63,496 nucleotides of DNA from Actinomycetota bacterium (GTDB lineage Bacteria; Actinomycetota; Actinomycetes; S36-B12; CAIYMF01), in contig JAPLAU010000002.1 in NCBI GenBank assembly GCA_026393115.1, positions 1 through 63,496 on the forward strand, in the 5' to 3' direction. Of this stretch, positions 1 to 8,153 are shown piece by piece. The notes beneath the pieces are model-generated. The model saw nothing but the letters and a program-made list of their open reading frames with translations, was not told the DNA's origin and made no database searches. Within the stretch, counting starts at the first letter, position 1, and the number at the start of each line of letters is the position of its first letter. The translations under genes and the position numbers were made by a program.

Positions 1-1
1 C

Positions 2-163
2 CCCCGCGTACGACGTGAACTGGGCTACCCAGGCCCAGTGCCCATGCGTCAACCAGCCCTACCCGACGAAGCCGACGCCTACCTCGAAGACGGCATCCTC
101 GACGTCGTCATCGCCCGCGGCCCCATCTACCGCCCCACCCCGGCTCCTGATACCGCGACTTAA
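2..163 (+). CDS. C-terminal end of an unidentified protein (5' end outside window)
   Basis: An open frame runs from the window edge to a TAA at 161-163 and gives the last 53 residues of a rightward gene. The piece is rich in proline and acidic residues and ends in PTPAPDTAT. It contains the segment DAYLEDGILDVVIARGP. The stop overlaps the end of the convergent phosphotriesterase-homologue gene by 4 bases, which supports a real gene end. I do not recognise the family. The yhf-type genes nearby make a YhfZ-like effector domain a possibility, but nothing in these residues proves it. Confidence 0.5.
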   Translation, partial: PRVRRELGYPGPVPMRQPALPDEADAYLEDGILDVVIARGPIYRPTPAPDTAT

Positions 164-1101
164 CCCGCGGGGCTGTGCCACGTGAGCAAGCGCGCGGGGT
201 TGTCCACGGTGATCCTTCGTACCGCTTCGTCGTCGAGACCTTCGCGCCGCAGCCACGGGACGAGTCGCCAAGGAATGTAGCTGTAGCCAGGTCCACCGCC
301 CCAGGAAACCAGTGAACTGCGCCGAGCAAGGTCGCCGGAGAGAGTGATCCGGTCGACCAAACCATCCTCGACCAAGCGAAGAATCATCTCGACCCGCGCG
401 GAGTCGGGCTCGTACCACTCCTTCGAAACGCAGTCGTAGCCCAGGGTGAACCCGTCCCGACCCAATGCTCGGTGCTCCTCGAAGTTCAGCTCGCGGTCTA
501 GGTGGCCCAGTGTCACGCGCCGGGGATCAGCGCCAGCCCCAGTCAGCAGTCGCGCCTGATCCAGAGCCATGGTCCCGGCCGTGGTGTGGGTGGTGATGGG
601 GGCCCCGGTGACCACCTGGGCGCCAGCCGCGGCGGTCAGAACACGCGCCTCCGCGGCGGTGACGACGTCGCGGGAGCTACCAGCCTTGATCACACCTGCC
701 CTAATACCCGTGGTGCCGATCCCAGTGGTCAGTTCTGCCGTCATCTCCTCGAGGAGCTGGTTGGCCCCGCGATGCTCGATGTCGAGGACACCAGCCCAGT
801 ATTCAGCCGACACGTGACCTGTAGCGGCTACGACATGGACCCCGGAGGCCTGCGAGATGCGCGCAAGCGCGGCGACGTCACGACCGAACTCGGCAACCGA
901 GACCTCGACGAGCGTCCCGCCACCCGCCGATCGGTAGATCGCCAGTTCGTCGATAGCCCGAGCCTCGTCGTCAAGCAGCAGATCATCGTTATCGCGCAGC
1001 CGAAGGGCAGGAGCGGTCACGAGATGCTCGTGGCAGAGGGTAAGCCCGAGGTTCCCGGGCGGAATATCACCGAGCACAGTCCGCGCGAACGCTTGACCCA
1101 T
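160..1101 (-). CDS. php: Phosphotriesterase-homology protein (amidohydrolase superfamily)
   Basis: A metal-dependent TIM-barrel hydrolase of the phosphotriesterase family, 313 residues, the usual length. Visible metal ligands are the HxH of CHEHL (about residues 24-26), TTHTT (about 171), GHLDR (about 199) and the strand-8 aspartate in LSGDLAR (about 255). The bridging lysine is probably the one in GVIKAGS. In E. coli php lies inside the yhf operon, and homologues of YhfU, YhfY, YhfW, YhfX and YhfS all lie within 11 kb here, so this is likely the same ensemble; the substrate is unknown. No clear ribosome site precedes either possible start (ATG 1101 or ATG 1116). I prefer 1101 because a TATGAT box at 1112-1117 would then give a leaderless message. 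Divergent from the AroE-like gene. Confidence 0.85.
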   Translation of the reverse strand: MGQAFARTVLGDIPPGNLGLTLCHEHLVTAPALRLRDNDDLLLDDEARAIDELAIYRSAGGGTLVEVSVAEFGRDVAALARISQASGVHVVAATGHVSAEYWAGVLDIEHRGANQLLEEMTAELTTGIGTTGIRAGVIKAGSSRDVVTAAEARVLTAAAGAQVVTGAPITTHTTAGTMALDQARLLTGAGADPRRVTLGHLDRELNFEEHRALGRDGFTLGYDCVSKEWYEPDSARVEMILRLVEDGLVDRITLSGDLARRSSLVSWGGGPGYSYIPWRLVPWLRREGLDDEAVRRITVDNPARLLTWHSPAG

Positions 1102-1117
1102 CACGGCACTTATCATA

Positions 1118-1138
1118 ACGTAGTGACAACATGATGAC
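1118..1138. promoter_or_regulatory. Candidate operator between php-like and aroE-like genes
   Basis: The sequence ACGTAGTGACAACATGATGA (1118-1137) lies in the short divergent gap. It matches 16 of 21 positions with 12940-12960, in the other divergent promoter of this region. It shares ACGTAG and TGATGACG, with a one-base spacing difference, with 2887-2907 in front of the GntR/yhfU pair. It overlaps the likely -10 box of the php-like gene (TATGAT on the minus strand). Binding by the GntR protein at 2088-2879 is an inference. Confidence 0.45.
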
Positions 1139-1159
1139 GACTCAAAGGAGTGAAACGAG

Positions 1160-2101
1160 GTGAAGCGGCTCTACTTCATCGGCGTCTCCACGGCTGACTC
1201 CGGCATCATGACCATTTTCCCGGCCTGGGCCGAGGCACTCGGCCTCACCGCCGAGATGCACGGCGTAGACCTACCCGTTCAGGCCCGCCCCGAAGACGTG
1301 CGCGCGGTTATCGACGAACTGGCCGCCGACCCGAGTGCGGCCGGAGCGCTAGTGACCACACACAAGGCGGCCGTCTGGGACTACAGCGCCGGCCGCTTTT
1401 CCGAACTCGATCCGTGGGCCCAACTGTGTCGCGAGATCTCGTGTATCGCGGTGCGTGAGCAAGGTTTGATCGGGTGGGCAAAGGACCCGATCACTGCGCG
1501 CCAGGCATATACGCACCTACTCGGAGACGACCCATGGCGTGGCGGCGAGCGCGACGTGGTCTGCCTCGGCGCGGGTGGCGCGGGACTGGCACTGGCGACC
1601 GCCATCCTGATCAACGAGGACCAACCCCGCAGGCTCGTCCTCGTTGATCGCAATCCGCAGCGGCTGGCCGTTTCGCGGGCGGCGCTCAACGAACTCCAGA
1701 TCCGGGCTGAGCTTGAACTCGTAGTGGTCAGCGACCCCGAGCAGGCAGGGGCTCTGGTATCGGCGTCGGCCGAAGGATCACTAATTGTGAACGCGACCGG
1801 CATGGGAAAAGACCTGCCCGGCTCGCCAATCAGGCCGGACGTGAAGTTCCCCCGCGGGGCCGTCGCCTGGGACCTCAACTACCGCGGCGGACTGGCCTTC
1901 CTCGACACGGCGAAGGCACAAGAGTCCGAGCGGGGACTAGTCGTCGCCGATGGGTGGCGCTACTTCCTCCACGGGTGGACTGAGGTCATCGCCGAGGTGT
2001 TCGGAATCGAGATGTCCCCCGGCGTGTTCGCATCGCTCGCCGCCATTGCCGGGCAGGTGTCGGGTCGGGAGGTGAGTCGTGAAGGCGTCAGCCGTGGGTA
2101 A
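1160..2101 (+). CDS. Shikimate dehydrogenase-like NAD(P) oxidoreductase
   Basis: 313 residues with the AroE two-domain layout. The substrate-domain lysine is in VTTHKAAVWD (about residues 64-73) and the paired aspartate in GWAKDP. The Rossmann dinucleotide loop is CLGAGGAGLAL (about 134-144), and VNATGMG (about 210) is the conserved turn after it. The start is GTG 1160, 9 bases after AAAGGAG at 1144-1150. The usual N-terminal shikimate-binding serine motif is not obvious, and no aro genes are nearby, so a catabolic relative (quinate/YdiB-like or a different hydroxy acid) is more likely than the biosynthetic enzyme. The end overlaps the convergent gntR by 14 bases. Confidence 0.75.
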   Translation: MKRLYFIGVSTADSGIMTIFPAWAEALGLTAEMHGVDLPVQARPEDVRAVIDELAADPSAAGALVTTHKAAVWDYSAGRFSELDPWAQLCREISCIAVREQGLIGWAKDPITARQAYTHLLGDDPWRGGERDVVCLGAGGAGLALATAILINEDQPRRLVLVDRNPQRLAVSRAALNELQIRAELELVVVSDPEQAGALVSASAEGSLIVNATGMGKDLPGSPIRPDVKFPRGAVAWDLNYRGGLAFLDTAKAQESERGLVVADGWRYFLHGWTEVIAEVFGIEMSPGVFASLAAIAGQVSGREVSREGVSRG

Positions 2102-2879
2102 TGGGGGCGGCGCCCGCCCAGTTACGACTGTCGCGGACGACGTCCATCTCGATGCGCATCCGGTCGGCCCGGTGCCAGGCGAGGAAGCACTCAACGACCT
2201 CGCCCGCAGAGTTGCGTGCAACCGACTCGATGTAGAGGAGCGGTTCGCCGGGACCGACCTCCAGAAGTTTGCTCAGCATGCCCGAGGCAGCGACGGCCTC
2301 GATGGAGCGGTGACCGGTGTCGATGCGCAGCCCGAACTGGTCAGACAGGATGCGGTACAGCGACGCTGTGGACAGATCAGTAGCGCGCAACTGCTCAAGC
2401 ATGGCCTGGTCGTCGCGAACGATGTACGACTTAGTGAACGCGACGACCTCGTCGTTAACCGCTCGGAGCCGGACAATCTCGATGCAGTGGGTACCGGGAT
2501 CGGCGCCGATCAGTTCCCGTGCCCGACCCACGACCTCCACGCGGTCGACCGAGAGGACGCTACTCAAGACAGAATGCCCGTGACTGGTCATGTCTTCAAA
2601 GAAGCCGACCGTGCTCTCCATGAACTGCTCGGAGAGCTTGGGCTTGGCCACGAAGGTACCTTTGCCACGCCGTCGCTGCAGCACACCCTCGTTGACCAGT
2701 TCGCCAACGGCTTGACGCACCACAGTGCGCGAGACTCCGTAGCGCTCACACATCTCTGCCTCGGAGGGCATGAGATGACCCGGCTCGAGGCTGTCGCGTG
2801 CGATCTCGCGAACGATCAACTGCTTGAGCTGCTCGTAGTAGGGCAACCGTGCGTCATGGTCTATCCCCAAGTCTGTCAC
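2088..2879 (-). CDS. GntR-family transcriptional regulator, HutC subfamily
   Basis: 263 residues: an N-terminal winged helix-turn-helix (about 13-76, with MPSEAEMCERYGVSRTVV and GVLQRRRGKGTFV) followed by a UTRA ligand-binding domain (about 95-245). Regulators of this type usually repress neighbouring catabolic operons and release DNA on binding a sugar phosphate or similar effector. The gene diverges from the yhfU-ptsI operon and converges with the aroE-like gene. It is the most natural regulator of the shared candidate sites at 1118, 2887 and 12940. ATG 2879 gives a standard N-terminus. Confidence 0.9.
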   Translation of the reverse strand: MTDLGIDHDARLPYYEQLKQLIVREIARDSLEPGHLMPSEAEMCERYGVSRTVVRQAVGELVNEGVLQRRRGKGTFVAKPKLSEQFMESTVGFFEDMTSHGHSVLSSVLSVDRVEVVGRARELIGADPGTHCIEIVRLRAVNDEVVAFTKSYIVRDDQAMLEQLRATDLSTASLYRILSDQFGLRIDTGHRSIEAVAASGMLSKLLEVGPGEPLLYIESVARNSAGEVVECFLAWHRADRMRIEMDVVRDSRNWAGAAPITHG

Positions 2880-2886
2880 GTGTAGA

Positions 2887-2907
2887 ACGTAGCATCAGGT
2901 GATGACG
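2887..2907. promoter_or_regulatory. Candidate GntR operator upstream of gntR and yhfU-like gene
   Basis: ACGTAG, seven bases, then TGATGACG. Inside is a short inverted repeat CATCA-GG-TGATG at 2893-2904. The site lies 8 bases upstream of the gntR start and about 70 bases before the yhfU-like start. The outer blocks recur at 1118-1139 with an eight-base spacer. Autoregulation is the likely role; no footprint can be inferred from sequence alone. Confidence 0.4.
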
Positions 2908-2978
2908 TCCTGTCCTCCTCCTGCTGCCAGCCACCAACCGGCGCCATTCACCGCACGGCCACAATGAAAGAAGGTCCG

Positions 2979-3383
2979 ATGACCAAGGAACGGCTCGTCC
3001 GCGTCGTCGTCGCAGGTGTCGATGCCCCCTCCATGGCGCAGCTCGCCATGAACGCAGGCGGTGGTCGCGTCGAGGCGGCCGCGCTCGGTGACATGCAGGG
3101 TGCTCGCCTGATCAAGAAAGGGCAGGCCGACTACTACCTCGGCACCTGCTGGTCCGGAGGTGGCGGAGCGCTGGCTGCCGCCACGGCAATCCTGGGCGCC
3201 AACCTCGTGGGGATTGTCGGGACACCGGGAATGTTCGTAACGGAGGAACGGGTGCGAACCGCCGTCGGCGAAGGCCGCATCGCTTTCGGGTTTGCCTACG
3301 AGCAAACTGCAGCCGCGATCCCCATCATCATCCGAGAGATCCTCGCCCACCGCGATGCGCTGAGCGGAGGAAAGGATGACTGA
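2979..3383 (+). CDS. yhfU: DUF2620 protein, YhfU-like
   Basis: 134 residues from ATG 2979, which follows GAAGG by about 6 bases; ATG 2964 in the same frame has no ribosome site. The block DMQGARLIKKGQADYYLG, then CWSGGGGAL, parallels what I recall of E. coli YhfU (a DM..A...K.GQ.DYY.G.C..G.GAAL pattern), and VGEGRIAFGF matches its C-terminal part. The function is unknown; the glycine-rich centre suggests a small ligand-binding fold. It is the first gene of a six-gene operon and overlaps the PRD gene by 8 bases. Confidence 0.8.
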   Translation: MTKERLVRVVVAGVDAPSMAQLAMNAGGGRVEAAALGDMQGARLIKKGQADYYLGTCWSGGGGALAAATAILGANLVGIVGTPGMFVTEERVRTAVGEGRIAFGFAYEQTAAAIPIIIREILAHRDALSGGKDD

Positions 3384-3792
3384 CTCGTCCCTGACGTCGG
3401 CCCATGCACAGTTGGCCGCCGAGTTCGTCGAGAGACTCGACTTGCTCGAGGAAAGCGGTCAGGTGACCAACCTGGCCCGCCGTCTGACAGAGCTGTGCCT
3501 TGCCGACCTGACAACTGCGCTCAACCTCACGCTGACCGAGGACAATGCTGCGCAGTTCGTCACTCATCTGGCCATCGCTCTGACCCGTATCAACCGCGGC
3601 GATCCCGAGATTGTCATGTCCGCTGTCGCCGCCGAGGAGATCGCCGACCGCAAGCGTGAGCACAACGCGGTCACAAGCGTGATGCGCGATGCCTCACGCC
3701 TACTCCAGCGGGAGGTACCGGATTCGGAGATCACCTACATGACCGTTCACCTCTGCGGCCTAGTTGACAACGAGGGAGGATCCAGCTCGTGA
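3376..3792 (+). CDS. yhfY: PRD-domain protein, YhfY-like
   Basis: 138 residues, all-helical, with the two histidines expected of a PTS regulation domain: FVTHLAIALTRI (about residues 54-65) and YMTVHLCGL near residue 124. PRDs are phosphorylated on such histidines by HPr or enzyme II and normally sit in antiterminators or activators. This one is free-standing, with no DNA- or RNA-binding domain. HPr and enzyme I are encoded 2.4 kb downstream in the same operon, so a local phosphorelay ending on this PRD is plausible. A ribosome site, GGAGGAAAGG, lies directly before ATG 3376. Confidence 0.75.
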   Translation: MTDSSLTSAHAQLAAEFVERLDLLEESGQVTNLARRLTELCLADLTTALNLTLTEDNAAQFVTHLAIALTRINRGDPEIVMSAVAAEEIADRKREHNAVTSVMRDASRLLQREVPDSEITYMTVHLCGLVDNEGGSSS

Positions 3793-4994
3793 TGAAGCGC
3801 GCAGTCATCGTGGTTCTCGACGGCCTCGGAGTCGGAGCCACCCCGGATGGCGACTCCACTGACCTCACGATGAACACGCTGGCGCACGTCGCTGACTCCG
3901 CAAATCTCCACCTACCCTTTCTCGCCTCGCTCGGTCTCGGACACCTCGTCCCCGACGCAGTCGACCCAGTGGCCGAACCGCGAGCGGCATACGGCCGGCT
4001 CACACCCGTTCACGTCGGCGCCGACACGTACATGGGTCATCAGGAACTCATGGGAGGAGGCGTGTCACGAGTCGAGTTCCGGCTGATGAACGAGCTCGTC
4101 GACGCCGTAACTGCGGCGTTGGAGTCTGCTGGGCACGCCGTAGAGCCACTCATCGTCGGGCAGTCAATGCTGCTCGTCGATGGCGTTGCGGTGGTGCACG
4201 ACAACATCGAGGCGCGCGCGCGGTTGAACGTGAACGTCACCGCATCTCTTGATGACATCAGTTTCGACGATCTCACCGAGATCGGAATTATCGTGCGCCG
4301 CGCGATCAACGTCTCGCGAGTGATCGTCGTCGGCAGTCGCGGTTACGACGTCGACGGCATCCGTGCCCACATCGTTCATCGTGGTGATGGGCACATCGGC
4401 GTTGACACCCCGAGTCTGGGCGTTTACAGCGAGCACTACCAAGTACGACACCTCGGCCTCGACCTCCCGATCGAGCGCCAGCTCCCGATGCGGGTCAAGC
4501 GCCAAGGCGGCGACGTCGTCCTGCTGGGTAAGGCAGCCGATGTGGTGCGGTGCGAGGGGGCGACCCTCGAGAACCTCGTACCGACCGACGAAGTGTTCGA
4601 CGCCGCGATGCGACACCTCGACGCGCTGCAACACGGACTCATCGTGGCGAACGTGCAGGAGACCGATCTTGCAGGGCACGAGCAGGATGCCGCGCGCTAT
4701 GCGAGGGTTCTGGGTACCGTCGACGCTCGGCTGCCCGAACTAGTCGACCGTCTGGGGCCCGATGACCTTCTCGTGATCACCGCTGACCACGGCAACGACC
4801 CCACATCGGGAAGTAGTCGGCACACTCGTGAATACGTGCCGGTCCTTGTCTTCGGTCAGCGGCTGCGGCCCGTGGATCTTGGAATTCGTTCGTCACTGGC
4901 AGACGTCGGCGCCACCGTCGCTGACCTGCTCGGTACCGAGTCGCTCGACTCAGGTACATCCTTCGCTCAGGAGCTCACGTGTTCATCGATGTAA
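3789..4994 (+). CDS. yhfW: YhfW-like phosphopentomutase-family metalloenzyme
   Basis: 401 residues of the alkaline phosphatase / phosphopentomutase superfamily. The first metal-binding aspartate is in VVLDGLGVG (about residue 9). A cap domain follows, then MGHQELMGG (about 80), LAGHEQD (about 297) and the late ADHGNDPT (about 337), which supplies the second metal cluster. E. coli YhfW (about 408 residues) is the recognised relative. True DeoB moves phosphate between C1 and C5 of pentoses; the substrate here is unknown. GTG 3789 overlaps the previous stop and is 8 bases from GAGGA; ATG 3792 is the alternative. Confidence 0.8.
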   Translation: MMKRAVIVVLDGLGVGATPDGDSTDLTMNTLAHVADSANLHLPFLASLGLGHLVPDAVDPVAEPRAAYGRLTPVHVGADTYMGHQELMGGGVSRVEFRLMNELVDAVTAALESAGHAVEPLIVGQSMLLVDGVAVVHDNIEARARLNVNVTASLDDISFDDLTEIGIIVRRAINVSRVIVVGSRGYDVDGIRAHIVHRGDGHIGVDTPSLGVYSEHYQVRHLGLDLPIERQLPMRVKRQGGDVVLLGKAADVVRCEGATLENLVPTDEVFDAAMRHLDALQHGLIVANVQETDLAGHEQDAARYARVLGTVDARLPELVDRLGPDDLLVITADHGNDPTSGSSRHTREYVPVLVFGQRLRPVDLGIRSSLADVGATVADLLGTESLDSGTSFAQELTCSSM

Positions 4995-6187
4995 CCCTTC
5001 GCCGCAACCCCGCGCTCATCGACGCTTCCGTCAACCTCCACCAGTCTGGTCGGATCCCGTCCAACTGCTACGTGGTTGACCTCGACACCGTGTCGGCCAA
5101 TGCCGCACTCGTCGCGCAAGCAGCTGCGTCGTACGGGCTCACGCCCTACCAGATGACCAAGCAGTTTGGCCGCAATCCGATTGTTGCCAGAGCCGTGGCA
5201 ACGGCAGGTATCGAGAAGGTGGTCGCGGTCGACTTCGAGGAAGCTCGACTGCTCGCCCACCATGGACTTCGAATCGGTCATCTGGGGCATCTCGTGCAGG
5301 TTCCACGCAACGAGGTCGAACTGGCCCTCGAGATGGAACCTGACTTCATCACGGTCTTCGGTTTCGACCAGGCTGCTCACCTAAGCCAAGCGGCTCGGCA
5401 ACGCGGAGTTGTCCAAGACGTCATGTTGCGCGTGGTTGGACCTCACGACAACTTCTACCCCGCGCAACGCGGCGGAGTGCCGATCGGCGAATCGATCGAG
5501 GTGGCCAGTCGCATGCACGCCCTTCCCGGCGTTCGCCTGCGTGGGGTCACCAGTTTTCCGGTGGTGCTGTGGGACGAGTCAGTCGGCGCATTCGCGCCCA
5601 CACACAACCTCTCCACGCTCAGTACGGTCTCGGATTCTCTGCGGGCCGCGGGCATCAACGTCGACGTCCTCAATGCACCGAGCGCCTGCTGCGCGGCAAC
5701 GTTCGCAATGAAGGCGGCAGCAGGCGCCACACATGTTGAGCCCGGAAGTTGTCTCACGGGTCAAACTCCGCTCCATGCACTGAGCGATGAACCCGAACTT
5801 CCGGCGATGGTGTACGTGTCCGAGGTGTCGCACACCACCGCCGATGCCGCCTACGCAATTGCCGGTGGTCTCTACCCTCGGTGTAAGTCGCGCACCGCCC
5901 TCGTCTACAGCGAGGCGGGGGCAGAACCACGTGTGTGCCAGGTCGAACTCGATCCGGCCGAAGCGATCGACTACTACGGAACTCTGCGCACGGACAATCC
6001 ACGATCTGTGCGAGTCGGAAGCACGGTTGTCTATGCTTTCCGGGCGCAGGCGTTCGTGAGCAGGTGCTTCGTCGCCGTCGTCAGCAACATCATGGGAACC
6101 CCGACCGTGGAGGGCGTCTTCACCAACAACGGTTTTCGTCTCGGACCCGACCTGCTTCCGGCAGCAAACGAAAGCGTCGCGTTGTGA
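4979..6187 (+). CDS. yhfX: YhfX-like PLP enzyme, alanine racemase fold
   Basis: 402 residues with the alanine-racemase N-terminal barrel. The likely PLP lysine is in YQMTKQFGRNP (about residue 60), and the C-terminal beta domain carries IAGGLYPR and the VFTNNGF end. Its closest remembered relative is E. coli YhfX, encoded beside yhfW as here. The reaction is unknown; racemisation or epimerisation of an amino acid or amino sugar conjugate would fit the fold. GTG 4979 follows AGGAG and the gene overlaps yhfW by 16 bases, so translation is probably coupled. It overlaps the HPr gene by 4 bases. Confidence 0.8.
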   Translation: MFIDVTLRRNPALIDASVNLHQSGRIPSNCYVVDLDTVSANAALVAQAAASYGLTPYQMTKQFGRNPIVARAVATAGIEKVVAVDFEEARLLAHHGLRIGHLGHLVQVPRNEVELALEMEPDFITVFGFDQAAHLSQAARQRGVVQDVMLRVVGPHDNFYPAQRGGVPIGESIEVASRMHALPGVRLRGVTSFPVVLWDESVGAFAPTHNLSTLSTVSDSLRAAGINVDVLNAPSACCAATFAMKAAAGATHVEPGSCLTGQTPLHALSDEPELPAMVYVSEVSHTTADAAYAIAGGLYPRCKSRTALVYSEAGAEPRVCQVELDPAEAIDYYGTLRTDNPRSVRVGSTVVYAFRAQAFVSRCFVAVVSNIMGTPTVEGVFTNNGFRLGPDLLPAANESVAL

Positions 6188-6459
6188 GTGCCATTCGCAC
6201 GGCCATCATCGCCGATCCGCTCGGCCTTCACGCACGCCCTGCAGCGGAGTTCGTAACGCGAGCCCGAACCTACGAGTCCGACCTCACCATCGCTTCCGGC
6301 GACAATTCCGGCAACTGCAAGAGCCTGATCTCGATCCTCAAGTTAGGCATCGTCGTTGGCACCGAGGTGACGATCACTGCCACTGGTCCCGATGAGGCGG
6401 CAGCCATCGCGGAACTCGGCTCATTCCTCGAAATCGTGCACGGGGACGACGCGCCGTGA
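6184..6459 (+). CDS. ptsH: HPr phosphocarrier protein
   Basis: 91 residues from GTG 6184, which overlaps the yhfX stop (GTGA). The active-site histidine is in GLHARPAAEFV (about residue 16), and the second conserved block, NCKSLISILKLGI (about 44-56), contains the serine position equivalent to Ser46. HPr takes phosphate from enzyme I and passes it on. The direct partner here is the enzyme I gene that overlaps its stop. There is no enzyme IIA, IIB or IIC in the window, so the acceptor may be the PRD protein of the same operon or a transporter elsewhere. Confidence 0.9.
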   Translation: MSAIRTAIIADPLGLHARPAAEFVTRARTYESDLTIASGDNSGNCKSLISILKLGIVVGTEVTITATGPDEAAAIAELGSFLEIVHGDDAP

Positions 6460-8132
6460 TCGTGAGCGGCATTCCCGTTTCTGGCGGGACGGCTGTCGGA
6501 CGCCTCGTCGTCATCGGCGTGCTGAAGCCCGTTGACGCCCTGTCGTCGCACATCATCGCAAGTGCCGACGAGCAGCTGACCCGACTGCTCGCGGCCGTTG
6601 CTGCCAGTCGCGACGAGATCGCGTCGATCGCCGCCGACACACGACAGCGCATGGGAAACGAACCGGCTGCGATTATCGAGGCCCAATTACTCGTGCTCGA
6701 CGATCCGGAGTGGTGGGATCAGATTCGAGACGATGTGCGCAATGGAGCCGAGCCCACGGCCGCGGTGTGGGAAGTCACCGAGGGAGTAGCCGAGGCTCTC
6801 TCGTCACTCGATGATCCCTACCTACGCGAACGATCGGCCGATGTGCTTGACGTCGGTCAGCGCGTCATCGGACATCTTGAGGGCCGGTCGCGAACCAGTG
6901 CCCTTCAGGGCCAGACCGGCAACGTGATCGTCGCAGCGCATGAGCTTACGCCGACTGACACCCTCGACCTTGACCTCGACGTTGTTCGGGGAATCGTGAC
7001 CGAGGCCGGAGCGCGAACGTCACACGCGGCCATCCTGGCGCGGCAGTTGGGAATCCCCGCTGTGGTCGGCGCGGTCGGCATTCTCAAGGCTGCTTCTCCA
7101 GGCGTCGTCGTCGTGCTAGACGGCGATGCGGGAACGTGCGAGATCGATCCGCAGCCGCGTGACCTCGATCGAGCGCGCGCTAAGTCGGTGGGGCAGACGA
7201 CGCGTACTGTGATTAGCCACGCAGTGACAACTCGCGACGGCGTTGCAGTGCAGGTGCTCGCCAATGCGTCGAGTGTCGCCGACGTCACGCGTGCTGTTGC
7301 TGAGGGTGCGGACGGCATCGGGCTGTACCGAACCGAATTTCTCTTCATGCGCTCCGAAACGCCACCGGATGAGCAGGCACAGACCGAGCACTACATGGCG
7401 GTGGCGGAGGCTGCCAGTGGGCGCCCGGTGACATTTCGAACCCTTGACGTCGGCGGCGACAAACCGGTTCCGGGATTGCAGATCGAGGCTGAGGAGAATC
7501 CTTTCCTCGGCGTGCGCGGCATCCGTCTGACCCTCGCGAACCGTCCGGTGTTCGACGGTCAGTTACGCGCCCTCGCGCGCACCGCAGCGGCTTTCCCAGG
7601 AGTGTCGGTCATGGTGCCGATGGTCTCGGGACTCGAAGAAATCGACGAGGTGCGCGGCATTCTGCGCGACGTAACCCCCCAAGGCGCATTCCGCTTTGGC
7701 GCCATGGTCGAGGTTCCTAGCGCCGCCCTTCTCATCGATGCTTTCGCCTCAGAAGTCGACTTCCTCTCCGTCGGCACCAACGACCTCACCGCCTACGTGC
7801 TCGCGGCCGATCGCGGTAATCGGCATCTGCACGAGCTCTACTCCGAGTTCCATCCGGCGGTCCTGCGCGCTCTGCAGCTGATCCGCGCCGGAGCCGGCGA
7901 CACTCCGCTCAGCGTGTGCGGTGAGTTGGCCGGTGACCCACGGGCGACGGGTCTTCTCGTCGGTCTGGGCTATCGACAGTTGTCGGTGTCTGGGCCACTT
8001 GTTCCGGCTGTCAAGGAACGGATCAGCAGACTCAATGCGGAGGAGGCTAAGCGCGCGAGCCTCGAATTAATGAGAGCGCGTCGCCATCGCGATGTTGACG
8101 CAGTCCTGAAATCTATGAGTTTCGAGGACTAA
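6456..8132 (+). CDS. ptsI: PTS enzyme I (PEP-protein phosphotransferase)
   Basis: 558 residues, close to the usual 570. Order: helical HPr-binding domain (about 30-130); phosphohistidine swivel domain with ARTSHAAILARQLG (catalytic His about 187); PEP-binding barrel with GIGLYRTEFLFM (about 288), the VEVPSAA and FLSVGTNDLTAY strands, and the catalytic cysteine in SVCGELAGDPRA (about 490). All active-site elements look intact. Start GTG 6456 overlaps the ptsH stop. It is the last gene of the yhf-pts operon; the downstream HAD gene converges with it 21 bases later, with no strong hairpin between. Confidence 0.93.
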   Translation: MIVSGIPVSGGTAVGRLVVIGVLKPVDALSSHIIASADEQLTRLLAAVAASRDEIASIAADTRQRMGNEPAAIIEAQLLVLDDPEWWDQIRDDVRNGAEPTAAVWEVTEGVAEALSSLDDPYLRERSADVLDVGQRVIGHLEGRSRTSALQGQTGNVIVAAHELTPTDTLDLDLDVVRGIVTEAGARTSHAAILARQLGIPAVVGAVGILKAASPGVVVVLDGDAGTCEIDPQPRDLDRARAKSVGQTTRTVISHAVTTRDGVAVQVLANASSVADVTRAVAEGADGIGLYRTEFLFMRSETPPDEQAQTEHYMAVAEAASGRPVTFRTLDVGGDKPVPGLQIEAEENPFLGVRGIRLTLANRPVFDGQLRALARTAAAFPGVSVMVPMVSGLEEIDEVRGILRDVTPQGAFRFGAMVEVPSAALLIDAFASEVDFLSVGTNDLTAYVLAADRGNRHLHELYSEFHPAVLRALQLIRAGAGDTPLSVCGELAGDPRATGLLVGLGYRQLSVSGPLVPAVKERISRLNAEEAKRASLELMRARRHRDVDAVLKSMSFED

Positions 8133-8153
8133 GTCGGCGTCGGCGTCCTGGCC

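Noticed and set aside
2079-2885. 268-codon frame opposite the GntR gene
   Set aside because: Antisense of a gene with clear winged-helix and UTRA motifs; no recognisable domain of its own.
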